A stretch of DNA of 64,000 nucleotides from Zeugodacus cucurbitae. Its lineage: Eukaryota; Arthropoda; Insecta; Diptera; Tephritidae. Below, in pieces: positions 40,872 to 52,598 of the stretch. The stretch covers positions 9,070,501 through 9,134,500 of the forward strand of contig NC_071672.1 of NCBI RefSeq assembly GCF_028554725.1. Reading direction: 5' to 3'. The position numbers and the translations under genes were made by a program. The notes under the pieces were generated by a model, which saw only the letters and a program-made list of their open reading frames with translations, did no database searches and had not been told where the DNA came from. The stretch's first letter is position 1, and every line of letters begins with the position of its first letter.

Positions 40872-41885
40872 TCTTGTCTTGTCTTGGCACGTCTTGTCTT
40901 GTCTGGTCTTGTCTTGTCTTGTCATGTCTTGTCTTGTCTTGTCTTGTCTTGTCTTGTCTTGTCTTGTCTTGTTTTGTCTTGTCATGTCTTGCCTTGTCTT
41001 GACTTGTCTTGTCTTGTCTTGTCTTGTCTTGTCTTGTCTTGTCTTGTCTTGTCTTGTCTTGTCTTGTCGTATCTTGTCTTGTCTTGTCTTGTCTTGTCAT
41101 GTCTTGTCTTGTCGTATCTTGTCTTGTCTTGTCTTGTCTTATCTGGTCTTGTCGTGTCTTGTCATGTCTTGTCTTGTCTTGTCTTGTCTTGTCTTGTCTT
41201 GTCTTGTCTTGTCTTGTCTTGTCTTGTCTTGTCTTGTCTTGTCTTGTCTTGTCTTGTCTTGTCTTGTCTCGTCTTGTCTTGTCTTGTCTTGTCTTGTCTT
41301 GTCTTGTCTTGTCTTGTCTTGTCTTGTCTTGTCTTGTCTTGTCTTGTCTTGTCTTGTCTTGTCTTGTCTTGTCTTGTCTTGTCTTGTCTTGTCTTGTCTT
41401 GTCTTGTCTTGTCTTGTCTTGTCTTGTCTTGTCTTGTCTTGTCTTGTCTTGTCTTGTCTTGTCTTGTCTTGTCTTGTCTTGTCTTGTCTTGTCTTGTCTT
41501 GTCTTGTCTTGTCTTGTCTTGTCTTGTCTTGTCTTGTCTTGTCTTGTCTTGTCTTGTGTTGTCTTGTCTTGTCTTGTCTTGTCTTGTCTTGTCTTGTCTT
41601 GTCTGGTCTTGTCTTGTCTTGTCTTGTTTTGTCTTGTCATGTCTCGTCTTGTCTTGTCTTGTCGTGTCTTGTCTTGTCTTGCCTTGTCTTGTCTTGTCTT
41701 GTCTTGTCTTGTCTTGTCTTGTCTTGTCTTGTCTTGTCTTGTCTTGTCTTGTCTTGTCTTGTCTTGTCTTGTCTTGTCTTGTCTTGTCTTGTCTTGTCAT
41801 GTCTTGTCTTGTCGTATCTTGTCTTGTCTTTTCTTCTCTGGCCTTGTCTTGTCTTGTCTTGTCGTGTCGTGTCTTGTCTTATCTG
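40872..41885. repeat. Pentamer array, long post-C module with GTTGT
   Basis: Private CACGT after CTTGG (40888), then the usual order. CTCGT near 41268, a 57-unit run to GTTGT (41558) that links it to 10627 and 11032, CTGGT, TTTGT, CTCGT, CGTGT, CTTGC, run, CGTAT, CTGGC triplet, two CGTGT. Confidence 0.88.
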
Positions 41886-42000
41886 CTTAATTAATTTAAA
41901 AACAAATCAAACACAATTGTCCTGTCTTGTCTTGTCATGTCTTGTCTTGCCTTGTCTTGTCTTCTCTTCTTAATTAGTTTAGAAACAAATAAAATAAATG
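41886..42000. repeat. A-B island composite
   Basis: A 41886-41919, B 41969-42000; flanks match those of 11350-11464. Confidence 0.94.
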
Positions 42001-43624
42001 TCTTGTCTTGTCTTGTCTTGTCTTGTCTTGTCTTGTCTTGTCTTGTCTTGTCTTGTCTTGTCATGTCTTGTCTTGTCTTGTATTGTCTTGTCATGTCTTG
42101 TCTGGTCTTGTCTTGTCTTGTCTTGTCTTGTCTTGTCTTGTCTTGTCTTGTCATGTCTTGTCTTGTCGTATCTTGTCTTGTCTTTTCTTCTCTGGCCTTG
42201 TCTTGTCTTGTCTTGTCTTGTCTTGTCTTGTCATGTCTTGTCTTGTCTTGTCTTGTCTTGTCTTGTCTTGTCATGTCTTGTCTTGTCTTGTATTGTCTTG
42301 TCATGTCTTGTCTGGTCTTGTCTTGTCTTGTCTTGTTTTGTCTTGTCATGTCTTGTCTTGTTTTGTCTTGTCTTGTCTTGTCTTGTCTTGTCTTGTTTTG
42401 TCTTGTCATGTCTTGTCTTGACTTGTCTTGTCTTGTCTTGTCTTGTCTTGTCTTGTCTTGTCTTGTCTTGTCTTGTCTTGTCTTGTCGTATCTTGTCTTG
42501 TCTTGTCTTGTCTTGTCATGTCTTGTCTTGTCGTATCTTGTCTTGTCTTGTCTTGTCTTGTCTGGTCTTGTCTTGTCTTGTCTTGTCTTGTCTTGTCTTG
42601 TCTTGTCTTGTCTTGTTTTGTCTTGTCTTGTCTTGTCTTGTCGTATCTTGTCTTGTCTTGTCTTGTCTTGTCTTGGCATGTCTTGTCTTGTCTGGTCTTG
42701 TCTTGTCTTGTCATGTCTTGTCTTGTCTTGTCTTGTCTTGTCTTGTCTTGTCTTGTCTTGTCTTGTTTTGTCTTGTCATGTCTTGCCTTGTCTTGACTTG
42801 TCTTGTCTTGTCTTGTCTTGTCTTGTCTTGTCTTGTCTTGTCTTGTCTTGTCTTGTCTTGTCGTATCTTGTCTTGTCTTGTCTTGTCTTGTCATGTCTTG
42901 TCTTGTCGTATCTTGTCTTGTCTTGTCTTGTCTTATCTGGTCTTGTCGTGTCTTGTCATGTCTTGTCTTGTCTTGTCTTGTCTTGTCTTGTCTTGTCTTG
43001 TCTTGTCTTGTCTTGTCTTGTCTTGTCTTGTCTTGTCTTGTCTTGTCTTGTCTTGTCTTGTCTCGTCTTGTCTTGTCTTGTCTTGTCTTGTCTTGTCTTG
43101 TCTTGTCTTGTCTTGTCTTGTCTTGTCTTGTCTTGTCTTGTCTTGTCTTGTCTTGTCTTGTCTTGTCTTGTCTTGTCTTGTCTTGTCTTGTCTTGTCTTG
43201 TCTTGTCTTGTCTTGTCTTGTCTTGTCTTGTCTTGTCTTGTCTTGTCTTGTCTTGTCTTGTCTTGTCTTGTCTTGTCTTGTCTTGTCTTGTCTTGTCTTG
43301 TCTTGTCTTGTCTTGTCTTGTCTTGTCTTGTCTTGTCTTGTCTTGTCTTGTCTTGTCTGGTCTTGTCTTGTCTTGTCTTGTTTTGTCTTGTCATGTCTCG
43401 TCTTGTCTTGTCTTGTCGTGTCTTGTCTTGTCTTGCCTTGTCTTGTCTTGTCTTGTCTTGTCTTGTCTTGTCTTGTCTTGTCTTGTCTTGTCTTGTCTTG
43501 TCTTGTCTTGTCTTGTCTTGTCTTGTCTTGTCTTGTCATGTCTTGTCTTGTCGTATCTTGTCTTGTCTTTTCTTCTCTGGCCTTGTCTTGTCTTGTCTTG
43601 TCGTGTCGTGTCTTGTCTTATCTG
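42001..43624. repeat. Pentamer array, mixed module
   Basis: ATTGT, CTGGT, CGTAT and a CTGGC triplet without island (near 42182), a second ATTGT, two TTTGT close together near 42342 and 42361, CTTGA, CGTAT pair. CTTGG-CATGT (near 42672) without a C island, CTTGC, CTTGA, CGTAT pair, CTTAT-CTGGT and CGTGT follow. CTCGT 43062, 58-unit run, CTGGT 43357 and the closing order to an A island end it. Confidence 0.86.
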
Positions 43625-43739
43625 CTTAATTAATTTAAAAACAAATCAAACACAATTGTCCTGTCTTGTCTTGTCATGTCTTGTCTTGCCTTGTCTTGTC
43701 TTCTCTTCTTAATTAGTTTAGAAACAAATAAAATAAATG
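43625..43739. repeat. A-B island composite
   Basis: A 43625-43658, B 43708-43739. Last composite entered through the CTGGC and double-CGTGT leader. Confidence 0.94.
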
Positions 43740-44598
43740 TCTTGTCTTGTCTTGTCTTGTCTTGTCTTGTCTTGTCTTGTCATGTCTTGTCTTGTCTTGT
43801 ATTGTCTTGTCATGTCTTGTCTGGTCTTGTCTTGTCTTGTCTTGTCTTGTCTTGTCTTGTCTTGTCTTGTCATGTCTTGTCTTGTCGTATCTTGTCTTGT
43901 CTTTTCTTCTCTGGCCTTGTCTTGTCTTGTCTTGTCTTGTCTTGTCTTGTCTTGTCTTGTCATGTCTTGTCTTGTCTTGTCTTGTCTTGTCTTGTCTTGT
44001 CATGTCTTGTCTTGTCTTGTATTGTCTTGTCATGTCTTGTCTGGTCTTGTCTTGTCTTGTCTTGTTTTGTCTTGTCATGTCTTGTCTTGACTTGACTTGT
44101 CTTGTCTTGTCTTGTCTTGTCTTGTTTTGTCTTGTCATGTCTTGTCTTGACTTGTCTTGTCTTGTCTTGTCTTGTCTTGTCTTGTCTTGTCTTGTCTTGT
44201 CGTATCTTGTCTTGTCTTGTCTTGTCTTGTCATGTCTTGTCTTGTCGTATCTTGTCTTGTCTTGTCTTGTCTTGTCTGGTCTTGTCTTGTCATGTCTTGT
44301 CTTGTCATGTCTTGTCTTGTCTTGTCTTGTCTTGTCTTGTCTTGTCTTGTCTTGTTTTGTCTTGTCTTGTCTTGTCTTGTCGTATCTTGTCTTGTCTTGT
44401 CTTGTCTTGTCATGTCTTGTCTTGTCGTATCTTGTCTTGTCTTGTCTTGTCTTGTCTGGTCTTGTCTTGTCTTGTCATGTCTTGTCTTGTCATGTCTTGT
44501 CTTGTCTTGTCTTGTCTTGTCTTGTCTTGTCTTGTCTTGTTTTGTCTTGTCATGTCTTGTCTTGTCTTGACTTGTCTTGTCTTGTCTTGTCTTATCTT
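43740..44598. repeat. Pentamer array, ATTGT and CGTAT words
   Basis: Two ATTGT, a CTGGC triplet without island (near 43901), CTTGA doublet near 44088, TTTGT, CTTGA, two CGTAT, CTGGT, CATGT words, TTTGT-4-CGTAT-5-CATGT-2-CGTAT-5-CTGGT, and the TTTGT leader. Confidence 0.86.
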
Positions 44599-44713
44599 CT
44601 TAATTAATTTAAAAACAAATCAAACACAATTGTCCTGTCTTGTCTTGTCATGTCTTGTCTTGCCTTGTCTTGTCTTCTCTTCTTAATTAGTTTAGAAACA
44701 AATAAAATAAATG
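44599..44713. repeat. A-B island composite
   Basis: A 44599-44632, B 44682-44713. First composite whose A has the CTTGA-4-CTTAT leader; all composites to the right also have it. Confidence 0.94.
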
Positions 44714-46997
44714 TCTTGTCTTGTCTTGTCTTGTCTTGTCTTGTCTTGTCATGTCTTGTCTTGTCTTGTCTTGTCTTGTCTTGTCTTGTCTTGTCTTGTC
44801 TTGTCTTGTCTTGTCTTGTCTTGTCATGTCTTGTCTTGTCGTATCTTGTCTTGTCTTGTCTTGTCTTGTCTTGTCTTGTCTTGTCTTGTCTTGTCTTGTC
44901 TTGTCTTGTCTTGTCTTGTCTTGTCTTGTCTTGTCTTGTCTTGTCTTGTCTTGTCTTGTCTTGTCATGTCTTGTCTTGTCTGGTCTTGTCTTGTCTTGTC
45001 TTGTCTTGTCATGTCTTGTCTTGTCTTGTCTTGTCTTGTCTTGTCTTGTCTTGTCTTGTCTTGTCTTGTCTTGTCTTGTCTTGTTTTGTTTTGTCATGTC
45101 TTGTCTTGTCTTGACTTGACTTGTCTTGTCTTGTCTTGTCTTGTCTTGTCTTGTCTTGTCTTGTCTTGTCTTGTCTTGTCATGTCTTGTCTTGTCGTATC
45201 TTGTCTTGTCTTGTCTTGTCTTGTCATGTCTTGTCTTGTCGTATCTTGTCTTGTCTTGTCTTGTCTTATCTGGTCTTGTCGTGTCTTGTCATGTCTTGTC
45301 TTGTCTCGTCTTGTCTTGTCTTGTCTTGTCTTGTCTTGTCTTGTCTTGTCTGGTCTTGTTTTGTCTTGTCATGTCTTGTCTTGTCTCGACTTGTCTTGTC
45401 TTGTCTTCTCTTGTCTTATCTTGTCTTGTCTTGTCTTGTCTTGTCTTGTTTTGTCTTGTCATGTCATGTCTTGTCTTGACTTGTCTTGTCTTGTCTTGTC
45501 TTGTCTTGTCTTGTCTTGTCTTGTCTTGTCTTGTCTTGTCTTGTCTTGTCTTGTCTTGTCTTGTCATGTCTTGTCTTGTCGTATCTTGTCTTGTCTTGTC
45601 TTGTCTTGTCATGTCTTGTCTTGTCGTATCTTGTCTTGTCTTGTCTTGTCTTATCTGGTCTTGTCTTGTCTTGTCATGTCTTGTCTTGTCTTGTCTTGTC
45701 TTGTCTTGTCATGTCTTGTCTTGTCTTGTATTGTCTTGTCATGTCTTGTCTGGTCTTATCTTGTCTTGTCTTGTTTTGTCTTGTCATGTCTTGTCTTGAC
45801 TTGTCTTGTCTTGTCTTGTCTTGTCTTGTCTTGTCTTGTCTTGTCGTATCTTGTCTTGTCTTGTCTTGTCTTGTCTTGTCATGTCTTGTCTTGTCGTATC
45901 TTGTCTTGTCTTGTCTTGTCTTGTCTGGTCTTGTCTTGTCTTGTCTTGTCATGTCTTGTCTTGTCTTGTCTTGTCTTGTCTTGTCTTGTCTTGTCTTGTC
46001 TTGTTTTGTCTTGTCTTGTCTTGTCTTGTCGTATCTTGTCTTGTCTTGTCTTGTCTTGTCTTGTCTTGTCATGTCTTGTCTTGTCGTATCTTGTCTTGTC
46101 TTGTCTTGTCTTGTCTGGTCTTGTCTTGTCTTGTCTTGTCATGTCTTGTCTTGTCATGTCTTGTCTTGTCTTGTCTTGTCTTGTCTTGTCTTGTCTTGTC
46201 TTGTCTTGTCTGGTCTTGGCTTGTCTTGTCATGTCTTGTCTTGTCATGTCTTGTCTTGTCTTGTCTTGTCTTGTCTTGTCTTGTCTTGTCTTGTCTTGTC
46301 TTGTCATGTCTTGTCTTGTCGTATCTTGTCTTGTCTTGTCTTGTCTTGTCATGTCTTGTCTTGTCGTATCTTGTCTTGTCTTGTCTTGTCTTATCTGGTT
46401 TTGTCTTGTCATGTCTTGTCTTGTCTTGTCTTGTCTTGTCTTGTCTTGTCTTGTCTTGTCATGTCTTGTCTTGTCTTGTATTGTCTTGTCATGTCTTGTC
46501 TGGTCTTGTCTTGTCTTGTCTTGTTTTGTCTTGTCATGTCTTGTCTTGACTTGTCTTGTCTTGTCTTGTCTTGTCTTGTCTTGTCTTGTCTTGTCGTATC
46601 TTGTCTTGTCTTGTCTTGTCTTGTCATGTCTTGTCTTGCCGTATCTTGTCTTGTCTTGTCTTGTCTTGTCTTGTCTGGTCTTGTCTTGTCTTGTCATGTC
46701 TTGTCTTGTCATTTCTTGTCTTGTCTTGTCTTGTCTTGTCTTGTCTTGTCTTGTCTTGTTTTTTCTTGTCTTGTCTTGTCTTGTCGTATCTTGTCTTGTC
46801 TTGTCTTGTCTTGTCATGTCTTGTCTTGTCGTATCTTGTCTTGTCTTGTCTTGTCTTGTCTGGTCTTGTCTTGTCTTGTCATGTCTTGTCTTGTCATGTC
46901 TTGTCTTGTCTTGTCTTGTCTTGTCTTGTCTTGTCTTGTTTTGTCTTGTCATGTCTTGTCTTGTCTTGACTTGTCTTGTCTTGTCTTGTCTTATCTT
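44714..46997. repeat. Pentamer array, start of the 45-51 kb duplicated block
   Basis: Runs, then TTTGT doubled near 45085, CTTGA doublet near 45112, CTCGA cassette (about 45351-45420) and adjacent CATGT-CATGT near 45460. From CGTAT at 45240 on, the order matches 54784-56546. Shared private forms include CTGGT-CTTGG near 46211, CTGGT-TTTGT near 46396, CTTGC-CGTAT near 46637 and CATTT near 46711. Confidence 0.89.
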
Positions 46998-48267
46998 CTT
47001 AATTAATTTAAAAACAAATCAAACACAATTGTCCTGTCTTGCCTTGTCATGTCTTGTCTTGCCTTGCCTTGTCTTCTCTTCTTAATTAGTTTAGAAACAA
47101 ATAAAATAAATGTCTTGTCTTGTCTTGTCTTGTCTTGTCTTGTTTTGTCTTGTCATGTCTTGTCTTGTCTTGTCTTGTCTTGTCTTGTCTTGTCTTGTCT
47201 TGTCTTGTCTTGTCTTGTCTTGTCTTGTTTTTTCTTCTTTTCTTAATTAATTTAAAAACAAATCAAACACAATTGTCTTGTCTTGACTTGTCTTGTCTTG
47301 TCTTGTCTTGTTTTGTCTTGTCTTGTTTTGTCTTGTCATGTCTTGTCTTGTCTTGACTTGTCTTGTCTTGTCTTGTCTTATCTTCTTAATTAATTTAAAA
47401 ACAAATCAAACACAATTGTCTTGTCTTGTCTTGTCATGTCTTGTCTTGTCATGTCTTGTCTTGTCTTGTCTTGTCTTGTCTTGTCTTGTCTTGTCTTGTC
47501 TTGTCTTGTCTTGTCTTGTTTTGTCTTGTCATGTCTTGTCTTGTCTTGTCTTGACTTGTCTTGTCTTGTCTTGTCTTATCTTCTTAATTAATTTAAAAAC
47601 AAATCAAACACAATTGTCCTGTCTTGCCTTGTCATGTCTTGTCTTGCCTTGTCTTGTCTTCTCTTCTTAATTAGTTTAGAAACAAATAAAATAAATGTCT
47701 TGTCTTGTCTTGTCTTGTCTTGTCTTGTTTTGTCTTGTCATGTCTTGTCTTGTCTTGTCTTGTCTTGTCTTGTCTTGTCTTGTCTTGTCTTGTCTTGTCT
47801 TGTCTTGTCTTGTCTTGTCTTGTCTTGTCTTGTTTTTTCTTCTTTTCTTAATTAATTTAAAAACAAATCAAACACAATTGTCTTGTCTTGACTTGTCTTG
47901 TCTTGTCTTGTCTTGTTTTGTCTTGTCTTGTTTTGTCTTGTCATGTCTTGTCTTGTCTTGACTTGTCTTGTCTTGTCTTGTCTTATCTTCATAATTAATT
48001 TAAAAACAAATCAAACACAATTGTCTTGTCTTGTCTTGTCATGTCTTGTCTTGTCATGTCTTGTCTTGTCTTGTCTTGTCTTGTTTTGTCTTGTTTTGTC
48101 TTGTCATGTCTTGTCTTGTCTTGACTTGTCTTGTCTTGTCTTGTCTTATCTTCTTAATTAATTTAAAAACAAATCAAACACAATTGTCCTGTCTTGCCTT
48201 GTCATGTCTTGTCTTGCCTTGTCTTGTCTTCTCTTCTTAATTAGTTTCGAAACAAATAAAATAAATG
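46998..48267. repeat. Tandem higher-order repeat of islands (A-B, T-run A, A)
   Basis: Ten islands in 1.27 kb: A 46998, B 47081, T-run A 47242, A 47385; A 47583, B 47666, T-run A 47847, A 47990; A 48153, B 48236. Composite starts are 585 and 570 bp apart, so the four-island unit is repeated about two and a half times. T-run A islands follow TTTTTT and CTTCT. The A at 47990 reads CATAATTAA, losing the TTAATTAA core. The B at 48236 reads TTTCGAAAC instead of TTTAGAAAC. Confidence 0.93.
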
Positions 48268-48396
48268 TCTTGTCTTGTCTTGTCTTGTCTTGTCTTGTTT
48301 TGTCTTGTCATGTCATGTCTTGTCTTGTCTTGTCTTGTCTTGTCTTGTCTTGTCTTGTCTTGTCTTGTCTTGTCTTGTCTTGTTTTGTCTTATCAT

Positions 48397-48513
48397 CTTA
48401 ATTAATTTAAAAACAAATCAAACACAATTGTCTTGTCTTGTCTTGTCTTTTCCTGTCTGGCCTTGTCTTGTCTTATCGTCTTAATTAATTTAAAAACAAA
48501 TCAAACACAATTG
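48397..48513. repeat. A-A island pair
   Basis: A 48397-48430 and A 48480-48513, starts 83 bp apart. The first is entered through CTTAT then CAT, the second through CTTAT then CGT. The spacer carries CTTTT, CCTGT and CTGGC. Both exit as TTGTCTTG. Confidence 0.93.
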
Positions 48514-48827
48514 TCTTGTCTTGTCTTGTCTTGTCTTGTCTTGTCTTGTCTTGTCTTGTCTTGTCTTGTCTTGTCTTGTCTTGTCTTGTCTTGTCTTGTC
48601 TTGTCTTGTCTTGTCTTGTCTTGTCTTGTCTTTTCTTGCCTTGTCTTGTCTTGTCTTGTCTTGTCTTGTCTTGTCTTGTCTTGTCTTGTCTTGTCTTGTC
48701 TTGTCTTGTCATGTCTTGTCTTGTCGTATCTTGTCTTGTCTTTTCTTCTCTGGCCTTGTCTTGTCTTGTCTTGTCGTGTCGTGTCTTGTCTTTTCTTGTT
48801 TGGCCTTGTCTTGTCTTGTCGTATCTG
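48514..48827. repeat. Pentamer array
   Basis: About 24 intact units, CTTTT and CTTGC (near 48631), a run, CATGT-2-CGTAT, the CTTTT, CTTCT, CTGGC triplet, CGTGT pair, a second CTTTT with TTGGC, then CGTAT directly before the island. Confidence 0.87.
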
Positions 48828-48861
48828 CTTAATTAATTTAAAAACAAATCAAACACAATTG
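48828..48861. repeat. AT-rich island, type A
   Basis: Solo A entered through CGTAT then CTG, where other copies have CTTAT then CTG. Counterpart of 58397, which shares this entry. Confidence 0.92.
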
Positions 48862-49575
48862 TCTTGTCTTGTCTTGTCTTGTCTTGTCTTGTCTTGTCTT
48901 CTCTTGTCTTCTCTTGTCTTGTCTTGTCTTGTCTTGTCTTGTCTTGTCTTGCCTTGTCTTGTCTTGTCTTGTCTTGTCTTGTCTTGTCTTGTCTTGTCTT
49001 GTCTTGTCTTGTCTTGTCTTGTCTTGTCTTGTCTTGTCTTGTCTTGTCTTGTCTTGTCTTGTCTTGTCTTGTCTTGTCTTGTCTTGTCTTGTCTTGTCTT
49101 GTCTTGTCTTGTCTTGTCTTGTCTTGTCTTGTCTTGTCTTCTCTTGTCTTCTCTTGTCTTGTCTTGTCTTGTCTTGTCTTGTCTTGTCTTGTCTTGTCTT
49201 GTCTTGTCTTGTCTTGTCTTGTCTTGTCTTGTCTTGTCTTGTCTTGTCTTGTCTTGTCTTGTCTTGTCTTGTCTTGTCTTGTCTTGTCTTGTCTTGTCTT
49301 GTCTTGTCTTGTCTTGTCTTGTCTTGTCTTGTCTTGTCTTGTCTTGTCTTGTCTTGTCTTGTCTTGTCTTGTCTTGTCTTGTCTTGTCTTGTCTTGTCTT
49401 GTCTTGTCTTGTCTTGTCTTGTCTTGTCTTGTCTTGTCTTGTCTTGTCTTGTCTTGTCTTGTCTTGTCTTGTCTTGTCTTGTCTTGTCTTGTCTTGTCTT
49501 GTCTTGTCTTGTCTTGTCTTGTTTTGTCTTGTCTTGTCTTGTCATGTCATGTCTTGTCTTGTTTTGTCTCATCAT
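48862..49575. repeat. Pentamer array with CTTCT alternation and 74-unit run
   Basis: CTTCT alternates with CTTGT twice near 48899 and again near 49139-49157. A pure run of 370 bp (49153-49522) follows. TTTGT, adjacent CATGT-CATGT, TTTGT and CTCAT end the segment. Confidence 0.9.
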
Positions 49576-49890
49576 CTTAATTAATTTAAAAACAAATCAA
49601 ACACAATTGTCTTGTCTTGTCTTGTCCTTTCCTGTCTGGCCTTGTCTTGTCTTATCGTCTTAATTAATTTAAAAACAAATCAAACACAATTGTCTTGTCT
49701 TGTCTTGTCTTGTCTTGTCTTGTCTTGTCTTGTCTTGTCATGTCTTGTCTTGTCGTATCTTGTCTTGTCTTTTCTTCTCTGGCCTTGTCTTGTCTTGTCT
49801 TGCCGTGTCGTGTCTTGTCTTTCCTTGTCTGGCCTTGTCTTGTCTTGTCTTATCTGCTTAATTAATTTAAAAACAAATCAAACACAATTG
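49576..49890. repeat. A-A-A island group
   Basis: A 49576-49609, A 49659-49692 (83 bp), A 49857-49890 (198 bp later). Entries are CTCAT-CAT, CTTAT-CGT and CTTAT-CTG. The last spacer has CATGT-2-CGTAT, the CTGGC triplet, CCGTG and CTTTC-CTTGT-CTGGC. First of four such groups. Confidence 0.93.
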
Positions 49891-50719
49891 TCTTGTCTTG
49901 TCTTGTCTTGTCTTGTCTTGTCTTGTCTTGTCTTGTCTTGTCTTGTCTTGTCTGGTCTTGTCTTGTCTTGTCATGTCTTGTCTTGTCATGTCTTGTCTTG
50001 TCTTGTCTTGTCTTGTCTTGTCTTGTCTTGTCTTGTCTTGTCTTGTCTTGTCTTGTCTTGTCTTGTCTTGTCATGTCTTGTCTTGTCGTATCTTGTCTTG
50101 TCTTGTCTTGTCTTGTCATGTCTTGTCTTGTCGTATGTTGTCTTGTCTTGTCTTGTCTTATCTGGTCTTGTCTTGTCATGTCTTGTCTTGTCTTGTCTTG
50201 TCTTGTCATGTCTTGTCTTGTCATGTCTTGTCTTGTCTTGTCTTGTCTTGTCTTGTCTTGTCTTGTCTTGTTTTGTCTTGTCTTGTCTTGTCTTGTCTTG
50301 TCTTGTCTTGTCTTGTCTTGTCTTGTCGTATCTTGTCTTGTCTTGTCTTGTCTTGTCATGTCTTGTCTTGTCGTATCTTGTCTTGTCTTGTCTTGTCTTG
50401 TCTGGTCTTGTCTTGTCTTGTCATGTCTTGTCATGTCTTGTCTTGTCTTGTCTTGTCTTGTCTTGTCTTGTCTTGTCTTGTTTTGTCTTGTCTTGTCTTG
50501 TCTTGTCGTATCTTGTCTTGTCTTGTCTTGTCTTGTCATGTCTTGTCTTGTCGTATCTTGTCTTGTCTTGTCTTGTCTTGTCTGGTCTTGTCTTGTCTTG
50601 TCATGTCTTGTCTTGTCATGTCTTGTCTTGTCTTGTCTTGTCTTGTCTTGTCTTGTCTTGTTTTGTCTTGTCATGTCTTGTCTTGTCTTGACTTGTCTTG
50701 TCTTGTCTTGTCTTATCTT
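49891..50719. repeat. Pentamer array, textbook variant words
   Basis: Run, CTGGT-3-CATGT-2-CATGT, run, CATGT-2-CGTAT-5-CATGT-2-CGTAT followed by GTTGT, CTTAT-CTGGT, run, TTTGT. Then the words TTTGT-4-CGTAT-5-CATGT-2-CGTAT-5-CTGGT-3-CATGT-2-CATGT (50482-50621) and the A leader (50662-50721) that I used to define the spacings. Confidence 0.9.
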
Positions 50720-50834
50720 CTTAATTAATTTAAAAACAAATCAAACACAATTGTCCTGTCTTGCCTTGTCATGTCTTGTCTTGCCTTGTCTTGTCTTCTC
50801 TTCTTAATTAGTTTAGAAACAAATAAAATAAATG
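50720..50834. repeat. A-B island composite
   Basis: A 50720-50753, B 50803-50834. The A keeps the TTGTCCTG exit although unpaired A islands around it have TTGTCTTG. Confidence 0.94.
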
Positions 50835-52598
50835 TCTTGTCTTGTCTTGTCTTGTCTTGTCTTGTCTTGTTTTGTCTTGTCATGTCTTGTCTTGTCTTGT
50901 CTTGTCTTGTCTTGTCTTGTCTTGTCTTGTCTTGTCTTGTCTTGTCTTGTCTTGTCTTGTCTTGTCTTGTCTTGTCTTGTCTTGTCTTGTCTTGTCTTGT
51001 CTTGTCTTGTCATGTCTTGTCTTGTCGTATCTTGTCTTGTCTTGTCTTGTCTTGTCTGGTCTTGTCTTGTCTTGTCATGTCTTGTCTTGTCATGTCTTGT
51101 CTTGTCTTGTCTTGTCTTGTCTGGTCTTATCTGGTCTTGTCTTGTCTTGTCATGTCTTGTCTTGTCTTGTCTTGTCTTATCTGGTCTTGTCTTGTCTTGT
51201 CATGTCTTGTCTTGTCTTGTCTTGTCTTGTCTTGTCATGTCTTGTCTTGTCTTGTATTGTCTTGTCTTGTCTTGTCTTGTCTGGTCTTGGCTTGTCTTGT
51301 CATGTCTTGTCTTGTCATGTCTTGTCTTGTCTTGTCTTGTCTTGTCTTGTCTTGTCTTGTCTTGTCTTGTCTTGTCTTGTCTTGTCTTGTCTTGTCGTAT
51401 CTTGTCTTGTCTTGTCGTATCTTGTCTTGTCTTGTCTTGTCTTATCTGGTCTTGTCTTGTCTTGTCTTGTCATGTCTTGTCTTGTCTTGTCTTGTCTTGT
51501 CTTGTCATGTCTTGTCTTGTCTTGTATTGTCTTGTCATGTCTTGTCTGGTCTTATCTTGTCTTGTCTTGTTTTGTCTTGTCATGTCTTGTCTTGACTTGT
51601 CTTGTCTTGTCTTGTCTTGTCTTGTCTTGTCTTGTCTTGTCGTATCTTGTCTTGTCTTGTCTTGTCTTGTCTTGTCATGTCTTGTCTTGTCGTATCTTGT
51701 CTTGTCTTGTCTTGTCTTGTCTGGTCTTGTCTTGTCTTGTCTTGTCTTGTCTTGTCTTGTCTTGTCTTGTCTTGTCTTGTCTTGTCTTGTTTTGTCTTGT
51801 CTTGTCTTGTCTTGTCGTATCTTGTCTTGTCTTGTCTTGTCTTGTCTTGTCTTGTCTTGTCTTGTCATGTCTTGTCTTGTCTTGTCTTGTCTTGTCTTGT
51901 CTTCTCTTGTCTTGTCTTGTCTTGTCTTGTCTTGTCTTGTCTTGCCTTGTCTTGTCTTGTCTTGTCTTGTCTTGTCTTGTCTTGTCTTGTCTTGTCTTGT
52001 CTTGTCTTGTCTTGTCATGTCTTGTCTTGTCATGTCTTGTCTTGTCTTGTCTTGTCTTGTCTTGTCTTGTCTTGTCTTGTCTTGTCTTGTCTTGTCTTGT
52101 CTTGTCTTGTCTTGTCTTGTCTTGTCTTGTCTTGTCTTGTCTTGTCTTGTCTTGTCTTGTCTTGTCTTGTCTTGTCTTCTCTTGTCTTCTCTTGTCTTCT
52201 CTTGTCTTGTCTTGTCTTGTCTTGTCTTGTCTTGTCTTGTCTTGTCTTGTCTTGTCTTGTCTTGTCTTGTCTTGTCTTGTCTTGTCTTGTCTTGTCTTGT
52301 CTTGTCTTGTCTTGTCTTGTCTTGTCTTGTCTTGTCTTGTCTTGTCTTGTCTTGTCTTGTCTTGTCTTGTCTTGTCTTGTCTTGTCTTGTCTTGTCTTGT
52401 CTTGTCTTGTCTTGTCTTGTCTTGTCTTGTCTTGTCTTGTCTTGTCTTGTCTTGTCTTGTCTTGTCTTGTCTTGTCTTGTCTTGTCTTGTCTTGTCTTGT
52501 CTTGTCTTGTCTTGTCTTGTCTTGTCTTGTCTTGTCTTGTCTTGTTTTGTCTTGTCTTGTCTTGTCATGTCATGTCTTGTCTTGTTTTGTCTCATCAT
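50835..52598. repeat. Pentamer array, end of duplicated block and new junction
   Basis: To about 51125 it matches 60414-60704. There CTGGT is followed by CTTAT-CTGGT instead of intact units. Further right are ATTGT, CTGGT-CTTGG, CGTAT, CTGGT-CTTAT and CTTGA words like those near 45.7-46.3 kb, CTTCT near 51901, CTTGC near 51941, three CTTCT alternations near 52176-52200, a long pure run to about 52540, adjacent CATGT-CATGT and CTCAT. Confidence 0.87.

Noticed and set aside
47228..47280. Intrinsic terminator or polyadenylation signal at the T-run before some A islands
   Set aside because: No stem-loop precedes the T-run and no transcription unit exists to terminate.
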